A stretch of DNA of 64,000 bases, taken from assembly GCA_024644595.1 (NCBI GenBank), contig JAHEHL010000003.1, positions 62,001 through 126,000 on the forward strand, given 5' to 3'. The first letter of the stretch is position 1. Each line of letters opens with the position of its first letter. This document shows, piece after piece, positions 56,255 through 64,000 of this stretch. A program made the translations under genes and the position numbers. A model generated the notes under the pieces. It searched no databases. It was not told where the DNA came from and worked only from the letters and a program-made list of their open reading frames with translations. This DNA comes from Porticoccaceae bacterium (GTDB taxonomy: Bacteria > Pseudomonadota > Gammaproteobacteria > Pseudomonadales > Porticoccaceae).

Positions 56255-57333
56255 AGCGGCATAGCACGCTCAAAAAGCCAGTACGCACTGCACACGCCAA
56301 TACCATAAACAACGACCTGGGCCAGCTGACCCCGTCGATACTCAGCTCGCACCAATGAGCGGGTTAGCAGCCACACGCCAAGCGAAACCGCTGCGATAAA
56401 TATCAGCTGCCCAAGCTCAACACCCACATTAAAGAACAGGAGCGCTGGCACTTTCATCGCTGCCGGCAGGCCCAGCTCCTGCAACACCACTGCAAAACCA
56501 AAGCCATGTAGCAGGCCAAACACTACCGAGGCGCTGACCGGGTATCGCCATGTGAAGCTCGGTTCTGCGCCAGCGGAGGCGCGATGTTTCACAATCTCTA
56601 CGGCGAGCAATAAAATACTCAGCGCAATCAAGAGCTCAACCAGTTCGGTCGGCAAACGAAAGACATCCAGCGTCGCCAGACTCAGGGTTAACGAATGGGC
56701 CAGGGTAAATCCGGTCACTGTGAGTACCAATCGTTTAAACGTGCCGGCTATCATCATTAGGCAGAGCACAAACAACAGATGGTCAGTACCGATAAGAATA
56801 TGCTCAATACCGGCCACGGTATATTGAGCTGCCACTGCAGAGGTCGACGTCGAGGTGGCCAATGAGAAGCTTATGCTGGATTTTTCTGGCCCGGAAAAAA
56901 TCTGTATCGGCTCGCCTGAAAGCGGTTTGAAAACAACCAGCGATGTCAGTGCCGGATTGGTATGAGGGTAAATCAGATCAATCGCATACTGCGTCGACCG
57001 GTCGGACTCTTGGGCGTTTTCTCTCGCACTCTCGCCCGCACTTTGCTCACCGTTCGCGCCTCTATCACAGCGATAGTGTTTGCGACCGATCAGCCCGGCT
57101 GGACGTCCAGCCAGCGCACCATTTGCCAGACTGCAATTGCCGTGGCGGAACTCTACCGCAGGCTCCTGGCCCCGAGACATAACCGGCGGAATTTTCCACT
57201 TCAGCAGATATTCATTGATATTAAGCTGCTCGACTTCGACATAAACCGGACGCGCCTCATCAGCATATACCGCCATGCAGCTGGCCATTGCCAGCAGGAC
57301 TGAGCTTAATACAATTGACACACTGCGCATCAT
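56245..57333 (-). CDS. HupE/UreJ_2-like membrane protein
   Basis: A 362-residue protein with a signal peptide (to about residue 25, VYADE), a periplasmic N-terminal domain of some 145 residues, and a C-terminal membrane domain of about six helices related to HupE/UreJ metal permeases. Conserved His-containing segments are GIEHILIGTDHLLFVLC, GFTLAHSLTLS and GLLHGFGFA. HupE/UreJ proteins are implicated in nickel or cobalt supply, but this exported-domain subtype is uncharacterised. No hydrogenase or urease gene is near. Its start overlaps the stop of the isomerase gene (TAATG). Confidence 0.85.
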   Translation of the reverse strand: MMRSVSIVLSSVLLAMASCMAVYADEARPVYVEVEQLNINEYLLKWKIPPVMSRGQEPAVEFRHGNCSLANGALAGRPAGLIGRKHYRCDRGANGEQSAGESARENAQESDRSTQYAIDLIYPHTNPALTSLVVFKPLSGEPIQIFSGPEKSSISFSLATSTSTSAVAAQYTVAGIEHILIGTDHLLFVLCLMMIAGTFKRLVLTVTGFTLAHSLTLSLATLDVFRLPTELVELLIALSILLLAVEIVKHRASAGAEPSFTWRYPVSASVVFGLLHGFGFAVVLQELGLPAAMKVPALLFFNVGVELGQLIFIAAVSLGVWLLTRSLVRAEYRRGQLAQVVVYGIGVCSAYWLFERAMPLFI

Positions 57334-58208
57334 TACTCTCCACCAGTATCGAGAACCTGATATCTGGCCATAAGCTTTTCCATGGCTTCGCGCTTGGTTT
57401 GTTGCTGCTGTTCACGCTGTGCGTCGGCGAGCACATTGGATGCAATTTCTTCAAGCGACGGGATATAGGCAGGAGTATTTTTTACCAACAACACCAGATG
57501 CCAACCATAGTTTGACTGCACCGGACCCTGCCACTGGTCACTGGTATCAAAGGCGAAGACCTGCTGCTGAAACTGGTCGCCAAAATGGCTGGCAATTTCG
57601 TCATCGTCGCGATTGACATAGTTGCGGTTGTAGAGAAAACGTTCGCCATAGCGTGGCGCATTTTCAAACGGGACCTGCGCGTCATTGAGCGTTCGATAAA
57701 GCTCATCGGCAATGACCTTGGCTTGTTCAACACTGTGACGCTCGCTGGAGACAAACACATGAGTAAACGTAGCCGAGGCTGGTTTTCTGTAGTTCTCACG
57801 ATTGGCTTCATAGTAACTGCGCAGATCATCTTCGGTTAGCGGGTCCGATTCATCGTAAAAACCCTGTACAAGATAATCCATTTTCTGAATTAACCGACGT
57901 CGAATAATTTGATCATTTTTATCCAGATTTAACGACATGGCTTCACGGAAAAGCGCCTCTTCACGAGAGTAGTCACCAACCAACTGTTGGCGCTCTTCCG
58001 GGCTCAGCGCTTGCAACGCTTGAACCGCATCATCGGATCTGAAGGTCTTTGCACGCAACTGCATATACTGCAACAACACTGCATCATCAACATCGATACG
58101 GTACTGATCATAGGTGTATTCATCGGCATTGATCAAACGCTCGCCCAAAAGCAATAACAGGGCGATAAAGACAAACTGGACAAGAGGTTCTTTAATTAAT
58201 TTTTGCAT
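57333..58208 (-). CDS. Membrane-anchored parvulin-type peptidyl-prolyl isomerase
   Basis: A 291-residue PpiC/SurA-like protein. The ATG at 58208 is taken as start; a 22-residue TTG-initiated extension is less likely. One N-terminal helix (QFVFIALLLLLGERL) anchors a periplasmic domain; a SurA-N-like region is followed by a parvulin domain (about 145-260) with ATFTHVFVSS, DQFQQQVFAF and NYGWHLVLL. It probably folds a periplasmic or membrane partner, plausibly the DUF3604 or HupE-like proteins encoded beside it. The HupE-like gene overlaps its stop codon. Confidence 0.86.
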   Translation of the reverse strand: MQKLIKEPLVQFVFIALLLLLGERLINADEYTYDQYRIDVDDAVLLQYMQLRAKTFRSDDAVQALQALSPEERQQLVGDYSREEALFREAMSLNLDKNDQIIRRRLIQKMDYLVQGFYDESDPLTEDDLRSYYEANRENYRKPASATFTHVFVSSERHSVEQAKVIADELYRTLNDAQVPFENAPRYGERFLYNRNYVNRDDDEIASHFGDQFQQQVFAFDTSDQWQGPVQSNYGWHLVLLVKNTPAYIPSLEEIASNVLADAQREQQQQTKREAMEKLMARYQVLDTGGE

Positions 58209-58327
58209 AAGAATAGGCTGAAAGATCTCTGATAAATATAAAACTGACAGGTATATATAGCGAAGACCAGACAACTGTTCAAGCAGGTTTCAAACTCACC
58301 TGAACAGCTGCATGGACGTATACCCAA

Positions 58328-60217
58328 TTAGGGTTGATACCAGACAGGTGATGTGTAGGCACGCTCCTGGATAGTTTTTGGCCCTCTGGGCGGCTTATCA
58401 AGCTGCAAGGCCAGCGAGTCAAATAAACCATTGCGTGGCGTTGGAATCTGCAACACCCGAGCGTAATAAAATGCTGACAGTTGCGGGTCGAAATCGGGAT
58501 CGCTCCAGCGCACCGCAAACTCCGCCTGACCGACGCTATTGGTATAGCGCCCCGACTTCAGATCAACAGTATTTCCGACTTCAGGCAGACGGCCAGCCGC
58601 ATCCAGCTGACGCTCTCCTGACCAGGCTACGTTGTAGACCTTTTCATGCTGCTCACCCTCAGTATCGACCCAACCTTTAACGATTTGCATGCGATCCAGA
58701 TTAGCGCCGCGGGGGTCCTTGATGGCCCTCAACAAAAAGCTCGGCGGCTGTTCAAACTCTCGAGTGGGAATCAGGTCGCCGCCCATGGGTACCCCGTTGC
58801 GGTAGCCGATCGCAGCAAAGTCTTCGCTGCTCTCGGCTCCTGCAGGAAAGTTCCAACCAGCGAATAGCTGTACGCGCAATCGCGGTCCGCTGGTGGCATA
58901 CACTTCTTTGCGCTTAAACGCTGCATAGATCGCCTCACGACTGTTTTCACTAGCCCAAACGGCGGCAACACCCGAAGCGGACATATCCCAACCATTGCTA
59001 CTGACGGCACTTTTGCCCTGACGCTCCTTTGTCTCCGGCGTAGAGTCCTTCGCCATTTTGCCCCAGAAATTGTTTTCCTCGGATGAAGACAAACCAGTGT
59101 GCGCATCGGTCGAACCGATCAGGCCGAATTTGTAAGGGTTGACACCAACCTGCTGCCCAATCGCCAAGCCTCTTTTCAGTGCTGGACGAATATAGTCGGC
59201 AGCCATGGGGTTATAACTTGTTTGACCGCGCTGAATATAATGCTCATAGCTCTCAAAATCGGCAAATTCATCCTCCGGGGAGAACTCACTTCGCGTTTCG
59301 CTGTCACCCTTAATCTGGGTAACTTCTACGATCGGCTCCCAGCGAATGCGTCGCTCGGCATACTCTGCGCTAATGGGCTCACCTTTCAAGGTTGTGCTGT
59401 CAAACATATAGCCTTTGGAGATATTCGAGTTATGCGGAATCGCCAAAAAGCGCGCGCCGGTGCGCTGCTGGGTACTGTCCAGCCAGGCCCAGAGATCTTC
59501 AGGATATTGACTCTGGTCTGAGCCATAGGGGAGGTATTGCGTGGCGGTTTCTCCTCCATCCGGGCTGATCACAATGCGGTGAAGATTGGCACCAGTGGGA
59601 ATCGAGCTCCATTCCCAGCCAATCAAACTAGTAAATGTGCCCGGATCATTATGACGCTCCGCAGTGGCAACAATATCCTGCCAGGCGGCGCTGCCGACGC
59701 CACTGGTATCACCGAAAATATCGACATCGCTGATATTGTTGCTAGGATCGGCAACCGGATCCACATGCCCCTCAGTCGGTGGCGTAACCGGCAAGAAACG
59801 CGCAAAAAATTGCAGCCCGGTATCCTCGTCAATCGCATTATTCATCATCCGCATCGCAATCCAGCGCTTGATATTTCGCCACAAACCCAGGTCTTCAAAA
59901 AGATCACTGTCGTTGCGTACGGCCTTCATTACCCCAAGCATTTCAGCGTGATCACTGACCACCAGAAAATCCAGCGGCGTTTCAATCTGCACTCGTGCTC
60001 GGTTATAGGGATGCACAACCGGCTGACCTTTGGCCCAGCGATAGGCCGTGTCGGGATCGGCGCTGTGATTATTATTCAGGAAAGCATCAAATGAGTAGGA
60101 GGTATGCAGATGCGTATCACCAAAATAAACTTGAGTCTGAAGAGTCGATTTATCATCTGCCACCGAAACAGTGCTGGCAGTAACAAGTAACGTTGAAAGG
60201 AATAATAACTTTTTCAT
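58328..60217 (-). CDS. Exported DUF3604 protein (PHP-like metalloenzyme fold), second copy
   Basis: A 629-residue protein with a signal peptide (residues 1 to about 20, TVSVAD). Metal-site motifs are GDTHLHTSYS near residue 33, FLVVSDHAEMLG, IPHNSNISKG and GSTDAHTGLSSSEENNFWG. The C-terminal half has ATSGPRLRVQLFAGW and ends QERAYTSPVWYQP. The paralogue at 13041-14909 shares all of these, so two versions exist in one 64-kb window. Its start overlaps the stop of the small membrane protein gene (ATGA, 60214-60217). The 119-base gap to the isomerase gene carries a weak hairpin. Enzymatic activity is not established for the family. Confidence 0.86.
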   Translation of the reverse strand: MKKLLFLSTLLVTASTVSVADDKSTLQTQVYFGDTHLHTSYSFDAFLNNNHSADPDTAYRWAKGQPVVHPYNRARVQIETPLDFLVVSDHAEMLGVMKAVRNDSDLFEDLGLWRNIKRWIAMRMMNNAIDEDTGLQFFARFLPVTPPTEGHVDPVADPSNNISDVDIFGDTSGVGSAAWQDIVATAERHNDPGTFTSLIGWEWSSIPTGANLHRIVISPDGGETATQYLPYGSDQSQYPEDLWAWLDSTQQRTGARFLAIPHNSNISKGYMFDSTTLKGEPISAEYAERRIRWEPIVEVTQIKGDSETRSEFSPEDEFADFESYEHYIQRGQTSYNPMAADYIRPALKRGLAIGQQVGVNPYKFGLIGSTDAHTGLSSSEENNFWGKMAKDSTPETKERQGKSAVSSNGWDMSASGVAAVWASENSREAIYAAFKRKEVYATSGPRLRVQLFAGWNFPAGAESSEDFAAIGYRNGVPMGGDLIPTREFEQPPSFLLRAIKDPRGANLDRMQIVKGWVDTEGEQHEKVYNVAWSGERQLDAAGRLPEVGNTVDLKSGRYTNSVGQAEFAVRWSDPDFDPQLSAFYYARVLQIPTPRNGLFDSLALQLDKPPRGPKTIQERAYTSPVWYQP

Positions 60218-60612
60218 GCACTTTGATCTCCACTGATCTCGGCACCGAGCTTGCGGCGCGCCATCTCTAATATCAGGATGCCAACAATTTCAATTACTGT
60301 TGAGCGAATAGCCGGCTGCGATAGACCGTCGATGGCTATATGCAGAATGCGGCCAAATAAAATGGTCAATAAAAACACCACCGGAACTAGCAGCCATGAG
60401 CTATTGCCGCGACGCGAGCCATAGAGGGTAAAAATAGCCAGCCCCAGAAACAGCCCACCGAGGTCACCGCGCAGCGTGCCCAACCCGTCGAGGCGACTGG
60501 CTACGATTGAGAAATGGGGTTCCATCGATACCGGCGCGAAGATAAAGGTCAGGGCCCCGAGTAGCATGCTCAGACCAATCACTACTGTCGCAACACGCAG
60601 TGCTGATTGCAT
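60214..60612 (-). CDS. Small four-helix membrane protein, DUF4345-like
   Basis: A 132-residue hydrophobic protein with about four predicted membrane helices (roughly residues 5-27, 48-65, 71-90 and 102-118). The central segment GTLRGDLGGLFLGLAIF recalls DUF4345 proteins, a tentative resemblance. It heads the DUF3604-isomerase-HupE operon and is coupled to the DUF3604 gene by a 4-base overlap. Function unknown. Confidence 0.7.
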   Translation of the reverse strand: MQSALRVATVVIGLSMLLGALTFIFAPVSMEPHFSIVASRLDGLGTLRGDLGGLFLGLAIFTLYGSRRGNSSWLLVPVVFLLTILFGRILHIAIDGLSQPAIRSTVIEIVGILILEMARRKLGAEISGDQSA

Positions 60613-60822
60613 TTTTCACCTCTTTATTTTTGTTATTTCTTGTTGTTATTTTTTATTGTTTTCTGACCACGCTTTCTGACCCTATTGAGTGCCAAATAAG
60701 TGTAACCATATTGGTGTCTCAGAGATAGGCACACGCGTTAGTATGCAATAGACATCCACCCGATATTGGTGATTTCGTGACCTTGGAGTATTTGATGCAC
60801 CAGTGCGTGTGCTGCTGTAGAG

Positions 60823-60849
60823 TTGACACCAGCTTTGGGCCAATAATAA
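60823..60849 (+). promoter_or_regulatory. Possible promoter of the APC permease gene
   Basis: TTGACA at 60823-60828, 15 bases, TAATAA at 60844-60849, 22 bases before the ATG. The spacer is shorter than ideal, so the call is tentative. Confidence 0.4.
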
Positions 60850-60871
60850 CCACTCAGGTGCCACAATACTC

Positions 60872-62170
60872 ATGGAAAAATTTTCTAGGACTACCGCCAT
60901 TTCGGTGGTCGTCGCCAATATGGTTGGCACCGGTGTATTTACCAGTCTCGGATTCCAACTATTAGGTATTCAGTCAGCATTTGTGTTGATGATGCTATGG
61001 TTTGTCGGCGGTCTCACCGCACTCTGTGGAGCATTGACCTACGCCGAACTCGGCGCCAACCTGCCCCGCTCTGGCGGCGAGTACAATTTTCTCTCACGGC
61101 TCTACCATCCTGGCGCCGGATTTATCTCCGGCTGGGTATCAGCCACTGTTGGCTTTGCCGCGCCGGTTGCACTGGCTGCCATGACCTTTGGCGCCTACCT
61201 GACTGCGGTATTTCCGCAGCTTTCGCCAACCTGGGCTGCGGTTTCACTGGTTATCTTTCTGACCGCCGTTCACTGTCTCTCACGCCAGACCAGCAGCACT
61301 GTGCAGCAGATTTTCACTGCTCTCAAAGTGTTATTAATTGTGTTCTTCTGCGTGGTGATCTTTTTCTGGGGCGGCTCGCCACAGGAAGTGAGCTTTCTGC
61401 CTGCCCAAGGGGATGGCGACCTGATTTTTAGCGGTGCTTTTGCGGTAGCGCTGATCTATGTCAACTATGCTTACACTGGCTGGAATGCCGCCACCTATGT
61501 CACCAGCGAGCTCGACAATCCACAGCGCAATTTGCCGATTGTGCTGTTTATCGGCACCGGTCTGGTAATGCTGCTCTATCTACTTCTCAACTTTACCTTT
61601 CTCAGCGCAGCGCCTATTGCGATTCTCGAGGGCAAGCTGGAAGTGGGCGTAATTGTTGCCGACCATGCTCTGGGTGCCAACGCCGGAAAGGCGATGGGTG
61701 CAGTGTTGGCGCTACTGCTGATCTCCACGGTTAGCGCCATGACCATGGCCGGGCCGCGTGTGTTACAGGTAATTGGCGAAGACTTTAAGCTGTTTTCGAT
61801 GTTGTCGCGATGTAATCGCCACGGCGTGCCGATGAGCGCAATTATCTTTCAGGGGTTATTGGCACTGCTTTTTATTCTCAGCTCGACATTTGAATCGGTA
61901 TTGGTTTTTTCGAGCTTTGTGCTTGGGGTGAATACCCTTTTCGCCGTGCTCGGGGTATTTGTCTTACGCTGGAAAAATCACTCTGTTGCCGGAGCCTACA
62001 GAACCTTCGCCTACCCTTTCTCACCGCTGATCTATCTCAGCGTAACGTTATGGACATTGGTCTATGTTTTACTATCGCGCCCGATGGAGGGCTGGATTGG
62101 GGTTGCCATGATTGTGGTCGGCGGGCTGCTGTATAAGGTCTCTGCAAACAAACCACCATCCACAGAGTAA
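60872..62170 (+). CDS. APC-superfamily amino acid/amine permease
   Basis: A 432-residue inner-membrane permease with about 12 hydrophobic helices. The first holds VVVANMVGTGVFTSLGF, the unwound-helix G-x-G motif of APC transporters; YAELGANLPRSGGEYNFL and YTGWNAATYVTSELDNPQRNLP are further family signatures. Substrate is probably an amino acid or polyamine. The convergent aldehyde dehydrogenase 28 bases away could act on an aldehyde from an imported amine, but nothing in the sequence proves the link. Confidence 0.92.
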   Translation: MEKFSRTTAISVVVANMVGTGVFTSLGFQLLGIQSAFVLMMLWFVGGLTALCGALTYAELGANLPRSGGEYNFLSRLYHPGAGFISGWVSATVGFAAPVALAAMTFGAYLTAVFPQLSPTWAAVSLVIFLTAVHCLSRQTSSTVQQIFTALKVLLIVFFCVVIFFWGGSPQEVSFLPAQGDGDLIFSGAFAVALIYVNYAYTGWNAATYVTSELDNPQRNLPIVLFIGTGLVMLLYLLLNFTFLSAAPIAILEGKLEVGVIVADHALGANAGKAMGAVLALLLISTVSAMTMAGPRVLQVIGEDFKLFSMLSRCNRHGVPMSAIIFQGLLALLFILSSTFESVLVFSSFVLGVNTLFAVLGVFVLRWKNHSVAGAYRTFAYPFSPLIYLSVTLWTLVYVLLSRPMEGWIGVAMIVVGGLLYKVSANKPPSTE

Positions 62171-62198
62171 TCGCGAGCAACCCGACCGACCTGGCGCT

Positions 62199-63626
62199 TT
62201 ATTCTCCCGGGCGACTGATACCTTTAATCTCAAGAAAATCATCAAAGCCAAATTCGCCCCACTCGCGGCCATTGCCAGACTGCTTGTAGCCCCCAAACGG
62301 CGCAGTGTAATTTTGCGAGGCACTGTTGAGACTGATCATACCGGCACGCAGTTTTCCGGCAACGCGTTTTGCACGCTGTGCATCGGAGGTACTGAAGTAG
62401 GCAGCCAAACCGTAGGGCGTGTCGTTGGCTATTTCAATCGCCTGCTCTTCAGTGGCAAACGGAATCATGCATAACACCGGACCGAAAATCTCTTCGCGGG
62501 CAATAGTCATCTGATTATTCACCCCGGCGAACACGGTAGGTTTGACAAAATAACCTGTCTCGAGGCCCTCGGGCTTGCCTAAACCACCAGTTACAACTTC
62601 GGCACCTTCATCAATCCCCTTGGCAATCAAAGCCTGCACCTTGTCAAACTGCACGCGGCTGGAAAGCGGACCGATATGCCAGCCCTCATTAACCGGCTGT
62701 CCAACGGCAACCTGTGCCGCGGTCTGACGAGCAATTTCAACAGCCTGATCATAGACTGACTCGTGGACCAACATCCGCGACGGCGCATTACAGGACTGTC
62801 CGGTGTTCGACATCATATTGGTCACACCAGCACTGACAGCTTTCTCAAGATCTGAATCTTCAAAGATAATATTCGGCGATTTACCACCCAATTCCTGGGT
62901 CACCCGCTTAACCGTTTCGGCTGCAGCCTTTGCCACCAAAACCCCGGCCCGGGTGGAGCCGGTAAATGAGACCATATCGACATCGGGATGGCTGGAAATC
63001 GCAGCGCCCACTTCAGGGCCATCACCGTTAACCATATTGTAAACACCAGCGGGGAAACCGGCCTGATCCATCATTTCGGTAAATAGATAACCGGAAATCG
63101 GTGCAATCTCACTGGGCTTGAGCACCATTGTGCAGCCAGTGGCCAGTGCCGGTGCAACTTTGCAGCTAATCTGATTGATCGGCCAGTTCCACGGGGTGAT
63201 AAATCCGCAAACCCCAATCGGCTCTTTGACCACCAATGTGTTGCCAACCTGACGTTCAAATTCATAGGTTTTCAGCGCCTCTAATGCCGCGCTGATATGT
63301 CCGCGACCACAATCTGCCTGCGCCGCCGAGGCGAACGAGATCGGCGCACCCATCTCCATGGAGATAGACACAGCCATTTCGTCGTAGCGATCCATATAGA
63401 TTTGCAGCAGCTTTTCCATCAGGGCGATGCGCTGCTCGACACTGTATTGCGAGTAGATGGGAAAAGCTGCCTTGGCTGCGGCAACAGCGCGATCAACATC
63501 CGCTGCACTGCCAAGAGAAATAGTGGCCAGCATCTCTTCTGTGGCGGGGTTTTCAACGGCCAGATCATTTTCATGAAGGGGCTGAACCCACTCACCGTTG
63601 ATATAAAATTTTCGCAGGTCTTTCAT
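62199..63626 (-). CDS. NAD(P)-dependent aldehyde dehydrogenase
   Basis: A 475-residue ALDH. The ATG at 63626 is chosen because GAGGGG precedes it and the family N-terminus KFYINGEWV follows; the frame extends 23 residues further upstream without similarity. Cofactor and catalytic motifs are FITPWNWPINQI, FTGSTRAG, the general base in TQELGGKSPN and the nucleophile Cys in NTGQSCNAPSRM. It oxidises an aldehyde to an acid; the substrate is not decidable. Confidence 0.93.
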   Translation of the reverse strand: MKDLRKFYINGEWVQPLHENDLAVENPATEEMLATISLGSAADVDRAVAAAKAAFPIYSQYSVEQRIALMEKLLQIYMDRYDEMAVSISMEMGAPISFASAAQADCGRGHISAALEALKTYEFERQVGNTLVVKEPIGVCGFITPWNWPINQISCKVAPALATGCTMVLKPSEIAPISGYLFTEMMDQAGFPAGVYNMVNGDGPEVGAAISSHPDVDMVSFTGSTRAGVLVAKAAAETVKRVTQELGGKSPNIIFEDSDLEKAVSAGVTNMMSNTGQSCNAPSRMLVHESVYDQAVEIARQTAAQVAVGQPVNEGWHIGPLSSRVQFDKVQALIAKGIDEGAEVVTGGLGKPEGLETGYFVKPTVFAGVNNQMTIAREEIFGPVLCMIPFATEEQAIEIANDTPYGLAAYFSTSDAQRAKRVAGKLRAGMISLNSASQNYTAPFGGYKQSGNGREWGEFGFDDFLEIKGISRPGE

Positions 63627-63770
63627 TTCTTTCCCCTCTTTATCTAACTGAAAATTGAAGCTGACCCCATTAACTCGATCAGGCTGTTTGCACACATAGG
63701 TCAGGACAGCTGAGGGAAGCTTACGCGCTGCTTACTCGCATCAACCATACCCACTTTAGGTACGCACCGA

Positions 63771-64000
63771 TTATTCAACAAACGCTTTTAATGATTCCAG
63801 GGTCTGCGGCCCGATCAGGCGTTTCACCAGCTCGCCATCGCTGTTGATAACCAGCGTTTCGGGCAGCACCTGGGCACGCTCCAACTCCCATTCGGCACGT
63901 GGATCAACGGCCAGAGATTTAAATTGAATTCCGAGTTTATCCAGCTGTCGGTGCAACACCTCGCCCTGCTCATTATCGTAATTGACACCTAAAACAGTGA
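63771..64000 (-). CDS. Thioredoxin-like (TlpA/DsbE-type) protein, C-terminal part
   Basis: The frame is open to the window edge and ends at 63771. Visible residues read VLGVNYDNEQGEVLHRQLD, then LPETLVINSDGELVKRLIG, with the cis-Pro of the thioredoxin fold (LPET) and a final helix. The CxxC active site would lie beyond the edge, so redox activity cannot be confirmed. TlpA/CcmG-like proteins are exported thiol-disulfide reductases. Confidence 0.8.
   Translation of the reverse strand, partial: TVLGVNYDNEQGEVLHRQLDKLGIQFKSLAVDPRAEWELERAQVLPETLVINSDGELVKRLIGPQTLESLKAFVE

Overview
This window looks like chromosomal DNA of an aerobic, probably marine gammaproteobacterium. The gene order iscR-iscS-iscU-iscA-hscB-hscA-fdx-iscX ... 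ndk-rlmN-pilF-ispG-hisS-yfgM-bamB-der, with suhB and trmJ next to iscR, is the arrangement of pseudomonads and their relatives. A TonB receptor beside a large lipid/terpenoid-type catabolic region fits SAR92/OM60/Porticoccaceae-like (Cellvibrionales) bacteria. That placement is inferred from gene order and content, not from a search. No mobile element, CRISPR array, rRNA or tRNA gene was seen.

Positions 1-24.5 kb are a catabolic region. After the 3' end of a ThuA-like gene and a strong bidirectional terminator come three minus-strand gene sets. The first (7562 to 527) encodes an acyl-CoA synthetase, a PimC/PimD-like pair of acyl-CoA dehydrogenases, two short-chain dehydrogenases (SDRs) and a P450cam-like cytochrome. 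A TonB-dependent receptor and an enoyl-CoA hydratase lie on the plus strand at 7974-11129. The second (20092 to 11229) is a nine-gene run of four SDRs, a Rieske oxygenase, an exported VOC protein, an exported DUF3604 protein, a zinc-less medium-chain reductase and a fifth SDR. The third (24516 to 20449) encodes an ECI2-like crotonase, an ACAD10/11-type dehydrogenase, an aminoglycoside-phosphotransferase-fold kinase and a TetR regulator. Together they suggest uptake, oxygenation, CoA activation and beta-oxidation of a hydrophobic alicyclic or isoprenoid compound. The actual substrate cannot be read from the sequence.

Positions 24.8-38.3 kb hold lysS and prfB (with its programmed +1 frameshift), an SMP-30/strictosidine-synthase-like gene coupled to selO, and a propionyl-CoA operon (methylmalonyl-CoA mutase, pccB, pccA, meaB) divergent from an AraC-type regulator. 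This operon could drain propionyl-CoA released by the catabolic region.

Positions 38.3-56.2 kb are core housekeeping: der-bamB-yfgM-hisS-ispG-pilF-rlmN-ndk, a PAS/GGDEF/EAL protein, the whole isc operon behind an IscR-type promoter, then trmJ and suhB. The rodZ and cysE genes usual in the pseudomonad version of this order are missing.

Positions 56.2-60.6 kb carry a compact four-gene operon: a small membrane protein, a second exported DUF3604 protein, a membrane-anchored parvulin-type isomerase and a HupE/UreJ-like membrane protein. It is the best candidate for an uncharacterised system. The window ends with an APC permease, an aldehyde dehydrogenase and the 3' part of a thioredoxin-like gene.
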